A stretch of 64,000 nucleotides of DNA from Bifidobacterium felsineum (GTDB lineage Bacteria > Actinomycetota > Actinomycetes > Actinomycetales > Bifidobacteriaceae). The DNA lies in NCBI RefSeq assembly GCF_002802915.1, contig NZ_PEBJ01000002.1:349174-413173 (forward strand), in the 5' to 3' direction. A program made the translations under genes and the position numbers. The notes under the pieces were generated by a model. It was not told the origin of the DNA and made no database searches. It saw only the letters and a program-made list of their open reading frames with translations. This document shows positions 57,701 through 64,000 of this stretch, in pieces; the stretch's first letter is position 1; each line of letters begins with the position of its first letter.

Positions 57701-58197
57701 TCCAATGCGATTTCGTTGGCCTTATTCGGCAGCCGACCTTCTTCGACGGCGAATGTGGAGATGGTTTTCGGATTGGAGTAGACGCGCAGGCTGTGGTTGC
57801 TGTTTTTGATGGTCACGTCTTTGAAATAGCCGAATTCCGCGGATTTGACGCCGGTGGTATTGCGAACGATGCGCGCATCTTCATCGGTCAGACCATAGTC
57901 GCTGATAACAGTAACGTCAGCCAGATGATTGGTGTTGTAGTAGTCGGTGCCGGTGATACGCATGTTCGGTCCAGTAACGAACAGTCCGACGAGCGCGAAA
58001 GATCCGAGCAGCATCAGGCTCACGATGGAAAGAAAACGGCCCTTGGATTTGTTCAGGGTAGCGAAGATATCTTTCCAAAGCATGTGTTTGCGCAGCATCC
58101 CAGTCTTTGTCGCCCTACTTCGTCTATGGCTGCGGCGAGCCGATGCCATAGAATCATCAGTTTCGTCGGTAACCAGAAAATCATTGAAATCGGCCAT
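54799..58197 (-). CDS. FtsX-type ABC transporter permease with long coiled-coil domain
   Basis: A 1,132-residue MacB/LolE-like permease. One N-terminal helix (FLSIVSLMLLGSFALVGLFV) leads into a MacB-type outer domain. A very long outer coiled coil follows, about residues 265-565 (DKAQSQVDAAKQQLSDAQTQ and related heptads). Then come three helices of the first FtsX core (MIFPVFLYFVAALVTFTTMG), a second outer domain and the last three helices (LAIVILYNLTNLNVSERIRE). The ATG at 58197 overlaps the ATPase stop region. Relatives handle lipids, peptides or lytic enzymes at the envelope rather than nutrients. Expression is probably repressed by the divergent TetR protein. Confidence 0.9.
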   Translation of the reverse strand: MADFNDFLVTDETDDSMASARRSHRRSRATKTGMLRKHMLWKDIFATLNKSKGRFLSIVSLMLLGSFALVGLFVTGPNMRITGTDYYNTNHLADVTVISDYGLTDEDARIVRNTTGVKSAEFGYFKDVTIKNSNHSLRVYSNPKTISTFAVEEGRLPNKANEIALDRTERSKYAIDSTITISEQPDIAGDKVLKHSRYTVVGFVNSTEGLSNVNLGQSTAGTGELDGYAVVTDAAFESKVKMIGRVTFNDTQNVDYWTSEYRDLVQAHKDTLTKRLADQPKARENSIKDERRQQIDKAQSQVDAAKQQLSDAQTQLDDAKAQIESGKDQLADGSIQAVDQASSALAELSGASAQIASAGSQLTAAQTKLVAGGQQLSQGQGQLGVAWQQLSDAKTQLDMARTALDTSKTVLDKTGAALQSWADSGLAGNAYTSVKAQYDKALQAYNDAAKEYNNKLGEYNTALQQWNSSASALEQGSEEYQQNAAAIADAANQLANKQSELGSAVSSAPASASAGASQLIEGNRSIEKAEDEYNQKLQEFNDAKPAAEQKIKKAEHDIALAREKVDTLEVPAYSIDGRREGLTSEGYRVYEIIANIVEKLAMIFPVFLYFVAALVTFTTMGRMVDEERTNSGTLKALGYGNQDILKKFVFYGFTASTIGTIFGVLLGHTLLPMIVYHAYSDGFTVPRIALVFHPVVTAVAFLLAWVSAVVPAMLAAYRELREKPAALLLPKPPAKGSKIFLERIKPLWNRLNFTRKVTARNLFRYKTRGLMTIFGVAGAVALLTAGLGVQASIGQIGERQFDEIIHYDLIVAERSDNNEEQNKAVADSMERSAVDSSTPIRYEELTKTSGKEHDKQSITLLVTDDAYNFGDYLTLRSRVGRKPQVLTDRGAIISERMADMLNAKVGDTVTVTDSNGVNRRVRVDGVTEMYIGHFMVMSSGEYEHVFHKDYQSNAYMVKLKENSIENAEKQGARFMKVDGVRSVVQNTTMKNQVATIVDSLNQIMEVLILVAALLAIVILYNLTNLNVSERIRELSTIKVLGFHSNETTMYIYRETIVLSALGILGGYAFGGWLHQYIITEVPPDEVMFDPALGRAAFVVPLVLIAAVLALLGAVVYRRLRTVDMLAALKSVE

Positions 58198-58199
58198 GT

Positions 58200-58901
58200 T
58201 TACCACTCCAAATCCTTGATATCCATCGGATGTTCATTGATTTCAATGGATTTGACGCGCGCATCATGCATATGAATGACACGATCCGCTATAGGTGCGA
58301 TGGCCGAGTTATGCGTCACAATCACCACGGTGGCGCCTTTCTTGCGGCTTTGGTCCTGCAAGATCTGCAGCACCTGTTTGCCGGTGTTGTAGTCAAGCGC
58401 ACCGGTCGGCTCATCACACAGCAGAATCTTCGGATTCTTTGCCACGGCTCTAGCGATGGCCACACGCTGCTGTTCGCCACCGGAAAGCTGGGCTGGGAAG
58501 TTGTCGATACGATCCTTGAGCCCAACGTCGATCAACGTCTGTACTGGGTCCTGCGCGTCTTTGACGATTTCCGAGGCAAGTTCCACGTTCTCCTTGGCGG
58601 TCAGATTGGCCACGAGATTGTAGAACTGGAAGACGAAGCCGATGTCGTAGCGACGATAGTCAGTGAGCTGGTGAGCATTGTAGTTGGAGATGTCTTTGCC
58701 GTCGATGATGACTTGGCCTTCAGAATTGGTGTCCATGCCGCCCAGAATGTTGAGCACAGTTGATTTGCCGGCACCGGACGCACCGAGGATGATGGCCAAT
58801 TCGCCTTTCTCAATGTCGAAACTGACATCATTATTAGCTGTGATGGTGGTGCTGCCCGTTTGATAGCGCTTGAAACTGTGGACCATTTCGATGTATGCCA
58901 T
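58200..58901 (-). CDS. ABC transporter ATPase (MacB/LolD type)
   Basis: A 233-residue ATPase that pairs with the FtsX-type permease: Walker [21 protein letters not shown] near residue 42, Q-loop [20 protein letters not shown], signature [20 protein letters not shown], Walker [17 protein letters not shown] and switch histidine [18 protein letters not shown]. The [15 protein letters not shown] form is typical of LolD/MacB ATPases. The ATG at 58901 with AAGGA upstream is the start; the open frame to 58982 has no support. Confidence 0.93.
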   Translation of the reverse strand: MAYIEMVHSFKRYQTGSTTITANNDVSFDIEKGELAIILGASGAGKSTVLNILGGMDTNSEGQVIIDGKDISNYNAHQLTDYRRYDIGFVFQFYNLVANLTAKENVELASEIVKDAQDPVQTLIDVGLKDRIDNFPAQLSGGEQQRVAIARAVAKNPKILLCDEPTGALDYNTGKQVLQILQDQSRKKGATVVIVTHNSAIAPIADRVIHMHDARVKSIEINEHPMDIKDLEW

Positions 58902-58919
58902 GAAGATTTCCTTGATTAA

Positions 58920-59056
58920 ACAACGTGTTGATTTATTGCCTGCATCGTAATTTCGTGAAGAACAGTCAGTCAATGACCACAATTAGGCAAAATGTCTAAA
59001 TTGGACACTTTCGGGAATATTGCCGATTCTGCACACTAATCAGACAACGTGTTGAT
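58920..59056. promoter_or_regulatory. Putative TetR operators in the divergent promoter region
   Basis: The identical 13-base sequence ACAACGTGTTGAT occurs at 58920-58932 (just before the ATPase gene) and 59044-59056 (before tetR); its core CAAC-gt-GTTG is an inverted repeat. Between them lies an imperfect palindrome TGTCTAA-a-TTGGACA (58993-59007). Paired copies at both ends of a divergent control region are what a TetR-type autorepressor would use. Confidence 0.55.
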
Positions 59057-59114
59057 AGAATCGATGATTGCGCGATGCATAAAAGAGAAGAGCAGAACAA
59101 GAGCGGAGGCAGCA

Positions 59115-59726
59115 ATGACTGGTAAGCGCAATACCAAAACCGAGGCGAAAATCAAGGCGGCGTTTACCTCACTAATGCAGTCCAAAGGATTCGATGCCAT
59201 GACCGTGAGCGACATCGCCCGCGCGGCCGGTATCAATCGCGGCACGTTCTATATGCATTACATCGATAAGTTCGACCTACGCCAGCAGCTCATCGACGAC
59301 ACCATCGCCGATCTGACCGAGATTCTCGTGGAGAATTCGGATGATAACGGGCAGACCGTGACCTCCGACGGCAAAGCGATTTGCGATGCCTTCAAAGAAG
59401 AAGCCATCGCCAAAGCGCTGCATTACGTCAAGGATGATTACGCCTTCTTTAACGCGATCTCCCGTTCAGGTACCGATATGCAGCTGTACGACCGCCTGAA
59501 GAACGTGCTGAAGCAGCTTATCGTAGCCCAAGCCAAGCGATTCGACGAAGAGCCCAAGCATGACTACAACGGCATTCCCGCCGATTATGCGATGGAGATT
59601 CTCGTTTCCGCCGTCTCCTCAATCATCTGGCTGTGGATTCGCCGTGGCTGCAAGGAGACCCCGGAACAGATATGTCACATCATCGAAACCAATAAAACCA
59701 CAGCACCGGTTGACGTGCTGTGGTGA
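59115..59726 (+). CDS. TetR-family transcriptional regulator
   Basis: A 203-residue repressor-type protein. The N-terminal HTH is KIKAAFTSLMQSKGFDAMTV then DIARAAGINRGTFYMHYIDK near residues 15-60. The rest is a helical ligand-binding domain of the TetR_C type, with EILVSAVSSIIWLWIRRGCK near the C-terminus. GGAGG five bases before the ATG at 59115 fixes the start. It is divergent from the ABC transporter and shares a control region with repeated half-palindromes. The ligand is unknown, possibly a compound handled by that transporter. Confidence 0.9.
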   Translation: MTGKRNTKTEAKIKAAFTSLMQSKGFDAMTVSDIARAAGINRGTFYMHYIDKFDLRQQLIDDTIADLTEILVENSDDNGQTVTSDGKAICDAFKEEAIAKALHYVKDDYAFFNAISRSGTDMQLYDRLKNVLKQLIVAQAKRFDEEPKHDYNGIPADYAMEILVSAVSSIIWLWIRRGCKETPEQICHIIETNKTTAPVDVLW

Positions 59727-59815
59727 TCATGCTGCAACGGGCGCTGTAGACCGACGCACCACCACGTCAGTCGGCATGATGACATCGCGAATGTCATTCA
59801 AACCGGCATCGGCGG
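59727..59815 (-). pseudogene. C-terminal fragment of a LacI-family regulator
   Basis: On the minus strand the last 29 codons read ADAGLNDIRDVIMPTDVVVR then RSTAPVAA and a stop. This is the characteristic LacI-family tail (…LPTELVVRxSTAP). Nothing LacI-like continues upstream past about 59815, where an oppositely oriented MFS fragment begins. It has no start codon or HTH, so it is a remnant. Confidence 0.7.
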
Positions 59816-60050
59816 CGGTCTGTTCATCGCCATCGACCAGTCCCTGATGACCTCCGTGCTGCCGAACCCAGATCAGGCCGCCAAGGACCTGTCCTTCATC
59901 AACGCCATGGGCACCGTCGGCCAGATGCTCGCCCCGCTGCTGGGCGCCTGGGTCTTCCACCAGTTCGGTTACGCCGGCCGGTTCCCGATGGGCTTCATCG
60001 TGCTCACCCTCGGCGCACTGTCCATCCTCGGTATGAAGAACGTGAAGTGA
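59784..60050 (+). pseudogene. C-terminal fragment of an MFS transporter
   Basis: Rightward frame reading GGGLFIAIDQSLMTSVLPNP, then KDLSFINAMGTVGQMLAPLL and AGRFPMGFIVLTLGALSILG to a stop at 60050. These are the last two helices of an MFS sugar transporter: the DQSLMTSVLP loop is typical of helix 10-11 and the ending resembles sugar permeases. All upstream helices are missing, so it is a remnant. A short frame from the ATG at 59847 could be translated, but no ribosome site is visible. Confidence 0.7.
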
Positions 60051-60080
60051 TTCTCGTCAGCTTCTGACTACTCCTGTTTA

Positions 60081-60108
60081 GGGGCGTGGCTCGTCATGGC
60101 CACGCCCC
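60081..60108. terminator. Terminator hairpin
   Basis: GGGGCGTGGC (60081-60090) pairs perfectly with GCCACGCCCC (60099-60108), followed by TTTTCC. It was presumably the terminator of the ancestral MFS gene and now also ends leftward ppk2 transcription. Confidence 0.8.
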
Positions 60109-60121
60109 TTTTCCGTATGTA

Positions 60122-61129
60122 CTACTCTCCCAGACGTTTCCGCACCTCATCCGGGTCGACGTTCAATTCGGGCCAATGTTGGTCCATACGTCGCATTGCA
60201 TCACGTAGTAATTCACTGACCACCGCACGGGAATACCAACGGTTATCGGCAGGAACCAAATACCATGGCGCGGTATCGGTGCTCGTACGTTCGAACACCT
60301 CCTGCCACGCGGCCATGTAATCATCCCAACGTTCACGAGCATCCAAATCAGAGATATCGAACTTCCAGTATTTTGTGGGATCTTCCAGTCGCCCCAGAAA
60401 ATGCTTGCGCTGCTCCTCCTTGCTGGACACCAGAAAGATTTTAATGATCGTGCACCCATCTGCAACCAATTGTGATTCGAACTCATTGATACGCTCGTAG
60501 CGCGGCCGCCATACCGATTCCGGATATGTGCCGTATACATGCGGCATCACCACATCCTCATAATGCGAGCGATCGAATATGGAAATCCAACCCGGTTGCG
60601 GCAATTCCTTCTCCACACGCCACAGAAAATCGTGGCCGAGCTCTTCTTCGGTGGGCTTGCCAAATCCCTTGTAATGCATACCCATCGGATTGCCCTGATT
60701 GAATACATGACGCACGATGCCGCCTTTGCCCGAAGCATCCATGCCTTGCAGCACGATCAATAGACGTTGATGAGAGCCACGTGAACCATTGGCATACATA
60801 AGCATCTGATATCTGGCCAAATCATCGGAAGACAGCTCGATGAAACGCTCCCCATCCGCCTTGGATCCTTCAAATCCCGGAGTGGAACCTGGGTCCACAT
60901 CCGTAAGGCTCATATTTGCTTGAAACATGAGCTGTTGCGCCGGAGACAACGACCATACACTGCTCAGCAGTTCACTTGCCTTCGCGGCGGCTGCAAGCTG
61001 TCCGGCTGCAGTATGTTCCTCACTGATTGCGGATATGCAATCCGAGGCGCGGTCCAGCATCTTATTCATACGCTTTGATTGCTCCCGCTGACGTTTGACC
61101 GTATCTTTACGCTTATCGTCTTTGCTCAT
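60122..61129 (-). CDS. ppk2: Polyphosphate kinase 2 (PPK2)
   Basis: Transfers phosphate between polyphosphate and nucleotides. The 335-residue protein has a P-loop fold: Walker A LLIVLQGMDASGKGGIVRHV near residue 130, Walker B WISIFDRSHYEDVVMP, lid residues in RYERINEFESQLVADG, and the conserved tail APWYLVPADNRWYSRAVVSE. The Asp of GMDASGKGG is the classic PPK2 residue. An N-terminal extension of about 100 helical residues (QREQSKRMNKMLDRASDCIS) is additional to the core. Whether it favours ADP, AMP or GDP cannot be told here. It is divergent from the marR gene. Confidence 0.92.
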   Translation of the reverse strand: MSKDDKRKDTVKRQREQSKRMNKMLDRASDCISAISEEHTAAGQLAAAAKASELLSSVWSLSPAQQLMFQANMSLTDVDPGSTPGFEGSKADGERFIELSSDDLARYQMLMYANGSRGSHQRLLIVLQGMDASGKGGIVRHVFNQGNPMGMHYKGFGKPTEEELGHDFLWRVEKELPQPGWISIFDRSHYEDVVMPHVYGTYPESVWRPRYERINEFESQLVADGCTIIKIFLVSSKEEQRKHFLGRLEDPTKYWKFDISDLDARERWDDYMAAWQEVFERTSTDTAPWYLVPADNRWYSRAVVSELLRDAMRRMDQHWPELNVDPDEVRKRLGE

Positions 61130-61214
61130 CAGCGCACCCCCATTGGTATAGTCTCCAGTGACTATTTGAGAACCACAATGTACTCTTCACTGAAATTACA
61201 TCTATCGTACACTG

Positions 61215-61244
61215 CGTTTTTAGTTTGCATGCCAACTAAAAACG
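61215..61244. promoter_or_regulatory. MarR operator overlapping its promoter
   Basis: A 30-base palindrome with 11-base perfect arms CGTTTTTAGTT (61215-61225) and AACTAAAAACG (61234-61244) around TGCATGCC. It lies 70-100 bases before the marR start. A TTGCAT -35-like box (61225-61230) and a TATAGG -10-like box (61249-61254) place it inside the promoter, as expected for autorepression. Confidence 0.65.
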
Positions 61245-61313
61245 ATAGTATAGGAATCAGAACAACGATCATTCGCTGCCGCTCATCGCACTTGTATTAA
61301 AGGAAGCAAAACA

Positions 61314-61745
61314 ATGCTGGATGACGAACTGCATTTCCTGCTGTTGCGCGCGTTCAACCATTCCAATCGAAGAATCGATGAGGCGATTCGCCGCATCGGC
61401 CTTCTGCCGGGACAACCCAAAATCATCGAGTGTTTAGCCGAACAGGATGGACGTACCGCCAAAGAAATCTGCGCCGAATGCATTCTCGATAAGTCCACAA
61501 TGACCGGCCTGCTGAACCGCATGGAACTACGCGGCCTTGTACGGCGCGAAGTGCATGAAACCGACAAACGGTCATATCGCGTGTTTCTTACCAAATCAGG
61601 GCGCGACTACGCCACCCGCATCGCAGCAATCATGCATCAAGCCGACGAATTAGCCATGCAAGGCATGAGCGAAACGGAACGAAAGACTTTACGCGAAGGT
61701 TTGCGCCATGTCATAGCCAACATCGAACAGGAGGAAGAGGAATAA
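61314..61745 (+). CDS. MarR-family transcriptional regulator
   Basis: A 143-residue winged-helix dimer-type repressor. The recognition region is EQDGRTAKEICAECILDKST then MTGLLNRMELRGLVRREVHE near residues 40-85, followed by the wing ETDKRSYRVFLTKSGRDYAT and a C-terminal dimer helix rich in Glu (ANIEQEEEE). It starts with GGAAGC upstream and is followed after three bases by a YczE-like membrane protein gene, so the two form an operon that the palindrome upstream probably controls. Confidence 0.9.
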   Translation: MLDDELHFLLLRAFNHSNRRIDEAIRRIGLLPGQPKIIECLAEQDGRTAKEICAECILDKSTMTGLLNRMELRGLVRREVHETDKRSYRVFLTKSGRDYATRIAAIMHQADELAMQGMSETERKTLREGLRHVIANIEQEEEE

Positions 61746-61748
61746 ATC

Positions 61749-62431
61749 ATGCCATATTTCGCGAAGCGTTTGGTATCGATGCTCGTGGGACTTGCCATCG
61801 AGTCGTTTGGCATCGCGCTGATCACCAAAAGCAATCTCGGCACTTCGCCGATATCCAGTATTGCATGGGTGGTGACGTTGAGATTCCCCTGGATCAGCTT
61901 CGGTATCACCACGTTCGCGATGAACGCGATATTCGTTCTTATCGAAGTCATATTGTTGCGCCGCGACTTCCATCCAGTACAGTATCTGCAATTGGCGGTC
62001 ACGTTCTGGTTCGCCGCCACGCTGGATGTGAGCATGGTGTTGCTTCAATGGTTCTCCCCACTTCATGGTGGCTGCACGGCATCGGTCTGCTGTTAGGCAC
62101 CACGCTGCTGGCGTTTGGCATCTGTATGGAGGTCGCGCCAAAGCTCATCATGGTGCCCGGTGAAGGTATCGTGCGCGCGTTTTCCATGGTGACCAAGGTG
62201 CGCTTCGGCACGGTCAAGGTCTGCTTCGATATCTCACTGATCGTGATCGCCAGCGTACTCTCGTTCATCTTCTTCGGCCGGCTTAACGGGCTCGGCATCG
62301 GCACAATCATCGCGGCCGCCATCACCGGAGTGATCGTGAACTTCTTCAACCGCCACGTCCGCTTCGTCGCGCCCACGGATCCTCGCATCAAAACCACCGG
62401 CACCACAGTACCTTCTCAAACCACCGACTAA
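61749..62431 (+). pseudogene. YczE/YitT-like membrane protein, interrupted by a frameshift
   Basis: Five to six hydrophobic segments are split over two frames. The first frame (61749 to a stop at 62094) reads RLVSMLVGLAIESFGIALIT, SNLGTSPISSIAWVVTLRFP, the usual N-terminus of YczE/YyaS/YitT proteins. It then derails after LLQWFSP. The second frame continues TSWWLHGIGLLLGTTLLAFG, APKLIMVPGEGIVRAFSMVT to the stop at 62431. Joining them needs one extra C in the C-tract at 62056-62059 (C4 instead of C5), which restores an uninterrupted protein of about 227 residues. Possible causes are a sequencing error, a true mutation or slippage-based phase variation. Confidence 0.75.
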
Positions 62432-62457
62432 CAACAGTTGCTATTACGATGGGAACC

Positions 62458-62982
62458 ATGACGAATACAGAACAATTGACCGAATCAACTGCGACTCATG
62501 CACCAGCGCGCCTCGAAGCTGGCGAGTACGCACCGGACTTCATGCTGCCAGCCGTCAACCCGGACGGCAGCGAATCTGAAATCACGCTTTCCAAACTCAC
62601 CGCACAGGGTAAAAGCGTGATTCTGTACTTCTATCCGGCTGCGATGACGCCCGGCTGCACCACAGAAGCATGCGATTTCCGCGACAATATGGCGCGACTA
62701 AGCACACTGGGCTATACGGTTCTCGGAGTCTCCAAGGATCCGGTAGCTAAATTGCAGAAGTTCCGCGAACGCGACCATCTCTCATTTCCATTGCTTTCTG
62801 ACCCCGATTTGACTGTTCATAAGCTGTACGCCGCTTACGGGGAGAAAAAGCTCTACGGCAAGACGCATGTGGGCGTATTGCGATCCACGTTTGCGATTGA
62901 CGCCAACGGAACCATTGAACTGGCACGCTACAATGTGCGCGCCAAGGGGCATGTAGAGTCGTTGCTGAAGAAGCTGGCCTAA
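62458..62982 (+). CDS. bcp: Thioredoxin-dependent thiol peroxidase (Bcp/PrxQ)
   Basis: A 174-residue peroxiredoxin that reduces hydrogen peroxide and organic peroxides. The active site is FYPAAMTPGCTTEACDFRDN with peroxidatic and resolving cysteines five residues apart near residue 65, as in Bcp/PrxQ. YTVLGVSKDPVAKLQKFRER and STFAIDANGTIELARYNVRA follow. The ATG at 62458 is taken; another ATG nine bases earlier is possible. Its stop codon overlaps that of the convergent LacI gene. Useful to an anaerobe that lacks catalase. Confidence 0.93.
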   Translation: MTNTEQLTESTATHAPARLEAGEYAPDFMLPAVNPDGSESEITLSKLTAQGKSVILYFYPAAMTPGCTTEACDFRDNMARLSTLGYTVLGVSKDPVAKLQKFRERDHLSFPLLSDPDLTVHKLYAAYGEKKLYGKTHVGVLRSTFAIDANGTIELARYNVRAKGHVESLLKKLA

Positions 62983-64000
62983 CAGGCCGCTTCCGAAGCA
63001 CGCAGACATGGCCGCCCCTGCACGATTTCAACTTGGGCAGGTGGCATATCAACACCTTTTCGCTTGGCCTGAATTTGTTCGAAGAGCATCCGAAAAGCCC
63101 GCTGCCCCATCTCATGGAAGTTCTGCGTGTAGCTGGTCAGCGGCGGCTCCCACAGAGCGTCGAACGCCATGTCATCGAAGCCGATGACGCTTATGTCTTG
63201 GGGAACCTTGCGGCCAGCTTCTCTCAGACCTTTGATAACAGCAATGGCCAGCTCATCGGTTGCGGCGAAAATCGCCGTGACACCCTTGCGCCGCCCTAGC
63301 TTTTTACCTGCCGCAACTGCCTTATCCAATCGTCCGACCGGCACCGTAATCGACTCGGGTACGTCAATCCCCTGCTCTTTAAGTGCATCCCGCCAGCCAT
63401 TGGTGCGGGAATTATCCCCTGTTTCCTGATCCCATTGCACATGGAACACCATCTTGTGTCCCAAATCAAGCAGATGCATGGTCATCCACCGGCCACCTTC
63501 ACGTTCAGCGTTGATGACCTGATAATCACCATCGCCAAATCCGCCACCGACCACTACGGTTGGGATGCCTTGTGGAATCACTTTCAACGCTTCCACACCG
63601 GCCCAACCGTACTCATAGACGAGCACGCCAGCGGGTCGTACGGCTAGACCCATACGTACACGAGCCTCCACGGAGGCAATGTCTGATTCATCCAACGAGA
63701 CGATATTCAAAAGAAAACCACGCTTGCGCGCCGCCGCCTCAACCCCGTGATTGGTGGCGGACGTAGAGAATTCATCCGGCTTGGAGGCGAACACCACCAC
63801 CGAATCCATCTCCTGATTGGACAAGGCGCGAGCCGCCATGCTCGGCTCATAGCCAAGTTCCTTGATGGCTGCCGCAATACGTTTACGCTTGTCTTCGGCG
63901 ATTTTCGCAGTGCCGTTAAGATATCGGGAAACCGTTGGCGCCGAGACGTCGGCAAGTTTGGCCACATCTTTGATGACCGGGCGTGAATGCCCCGTAGTTC
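62979..64000 (-). CDS. LacI-family transcriptional regulator, 5' end beyond the window
   Basis: A sugar-responsive repressor. The HTH begins RPVIKDVAKLADVSAPTVSR then YLNGTAKIAEDKRKRIAAAI; the frame is still open at the window edge, so the true start lies a few codons outside. Hinge region MAARALSNQEMDSVVVFASK, ligand-binding core VTAIFAATDELAIAVIKGLR and the tail DISVIGFDDMAFDALWEPPL fit the LacI/GalR type. Effector unknown; a GalR-like sugar ligand is likely. Its target operon probably lies outside the window. Confidence 0.9.
   Translation of the reverse strand, partial: TTGHSRPVIKDVAKLADVSAPTVSRYLNGTAKIAEDKRKRIAAAIKELGYEPSMAARALSNQEMDSVVVFASKPDEFSTSATNHGVEAAARKRGFLLNIVSLDESDIASVEARVRMGLAVRPAGVLVYEYGWAGVEALKVIPQGIPTVVVGGGFGDGDYQVINAEREGGRWMTMHLLDLGHKMVFHVQWDQETGDNSRTNGWRDALKEQGIDVPESITVPVGRLDKAVAAGKKLGRRKGVTAIFAATDELAIAVIKGLREAGRKVPQDISVIGFDDMAFDALWEPPLTSYTQNFHEMGQRAFRMLFEQIQAKRKGVDMPPAQVEIVQGRPCLRASEAAC

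Overview
The window is chromosomal DNA from a Bifidobacterium, most like the B. longum group. This is inferred from the moderately high GC, the actinobacterial enzyme types (GlgA/GlgM-type glycogen synthase, PPK2, TrmI) and the gene order pyrB-I-C-F-K-D-E. The sequence cannot settle the species. Almost the whole length is coding. No rRNA, tRNA, phage, intact insertion sequence or CRISPR array was seen.

Layout. 1-4.9 kb: the 3' part of an NAD(P)HX repair enzyme, a HAD phosphatase, a small XRE regulator, a LysR regulator and an MFS exporter. 5.2-13.2 kb: a sugar-uptake locus of unusual base composition. It encodes an alcohol/polyol dehydrogenase, a DUF4867 protein, an ABC binding lipoprotein, two permeases, a cytoplasmic GH31 glycosidase and a convergent AraC regulator. 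13.3-16.4 kb: two paralogous coiled-coil membrane proteins, a DUF2974 alpha/beta hydrolase and a tiny membrane protein. 16.5-23.0 kb: a complete de novo pyrimidine operon on the minus strand. 23.1-31.5 kb: glnE, metF, metE, a SixA-like phosphatase and trmI.

31.6-34.8 kb is an AT-richer accessory patch. A GIY-YIG/DUF2075 helicase fusion lies divergent to a MazG-like nucleotide pyrophosphohydrolase, followed by an esterase and a nested inverted-repeat element. 35-38 kb: tenA under a TPP riboswitch, an aldo/keto reductase and an SDR. 38.3-42.7 kb: a minus-strand cassette of three unrecognised proteins (glycine-zipper, TerB-like, and a large coiled-coil/hydrophobic protein) followed by a nitrilase-family hydrolase. 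42.8-48.4 kb: a Cof-type phosphatase, an ABC ATPase, glycogen synthase, a membrane-anchored HExxH protein and a three-unit, 63-bp-period array of hairpins. 48.5-54.6 kb: gltD and gltB. 54.8-59.7 kb: an FtsX-type ABC transporter with a divergent TetR regulator. 59.7-64 kb: a deletion scar holding the C-terminal ends of a LacI regulator and an MFS transporter, then ppk2, a marR/YczE-like pair (the second gene frameshifted), a Bcp peroxiredoxin and a LacI regulator cut by the window end.

Systems that work together: pyrimidine synthesis (seven genes), nitrogen assimilation (gltBD, with glnE controlling glutamine synthetase), methionine synthesis (metE with metF), storage metabolism (glgA, ppk2) and thiamine-regulated salvage (TPP riboswitch-tenA). 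The best candidates for something undescribed are the helicase/MazG pair, the TerB-containing cassette and the 63-bp hairpin array.
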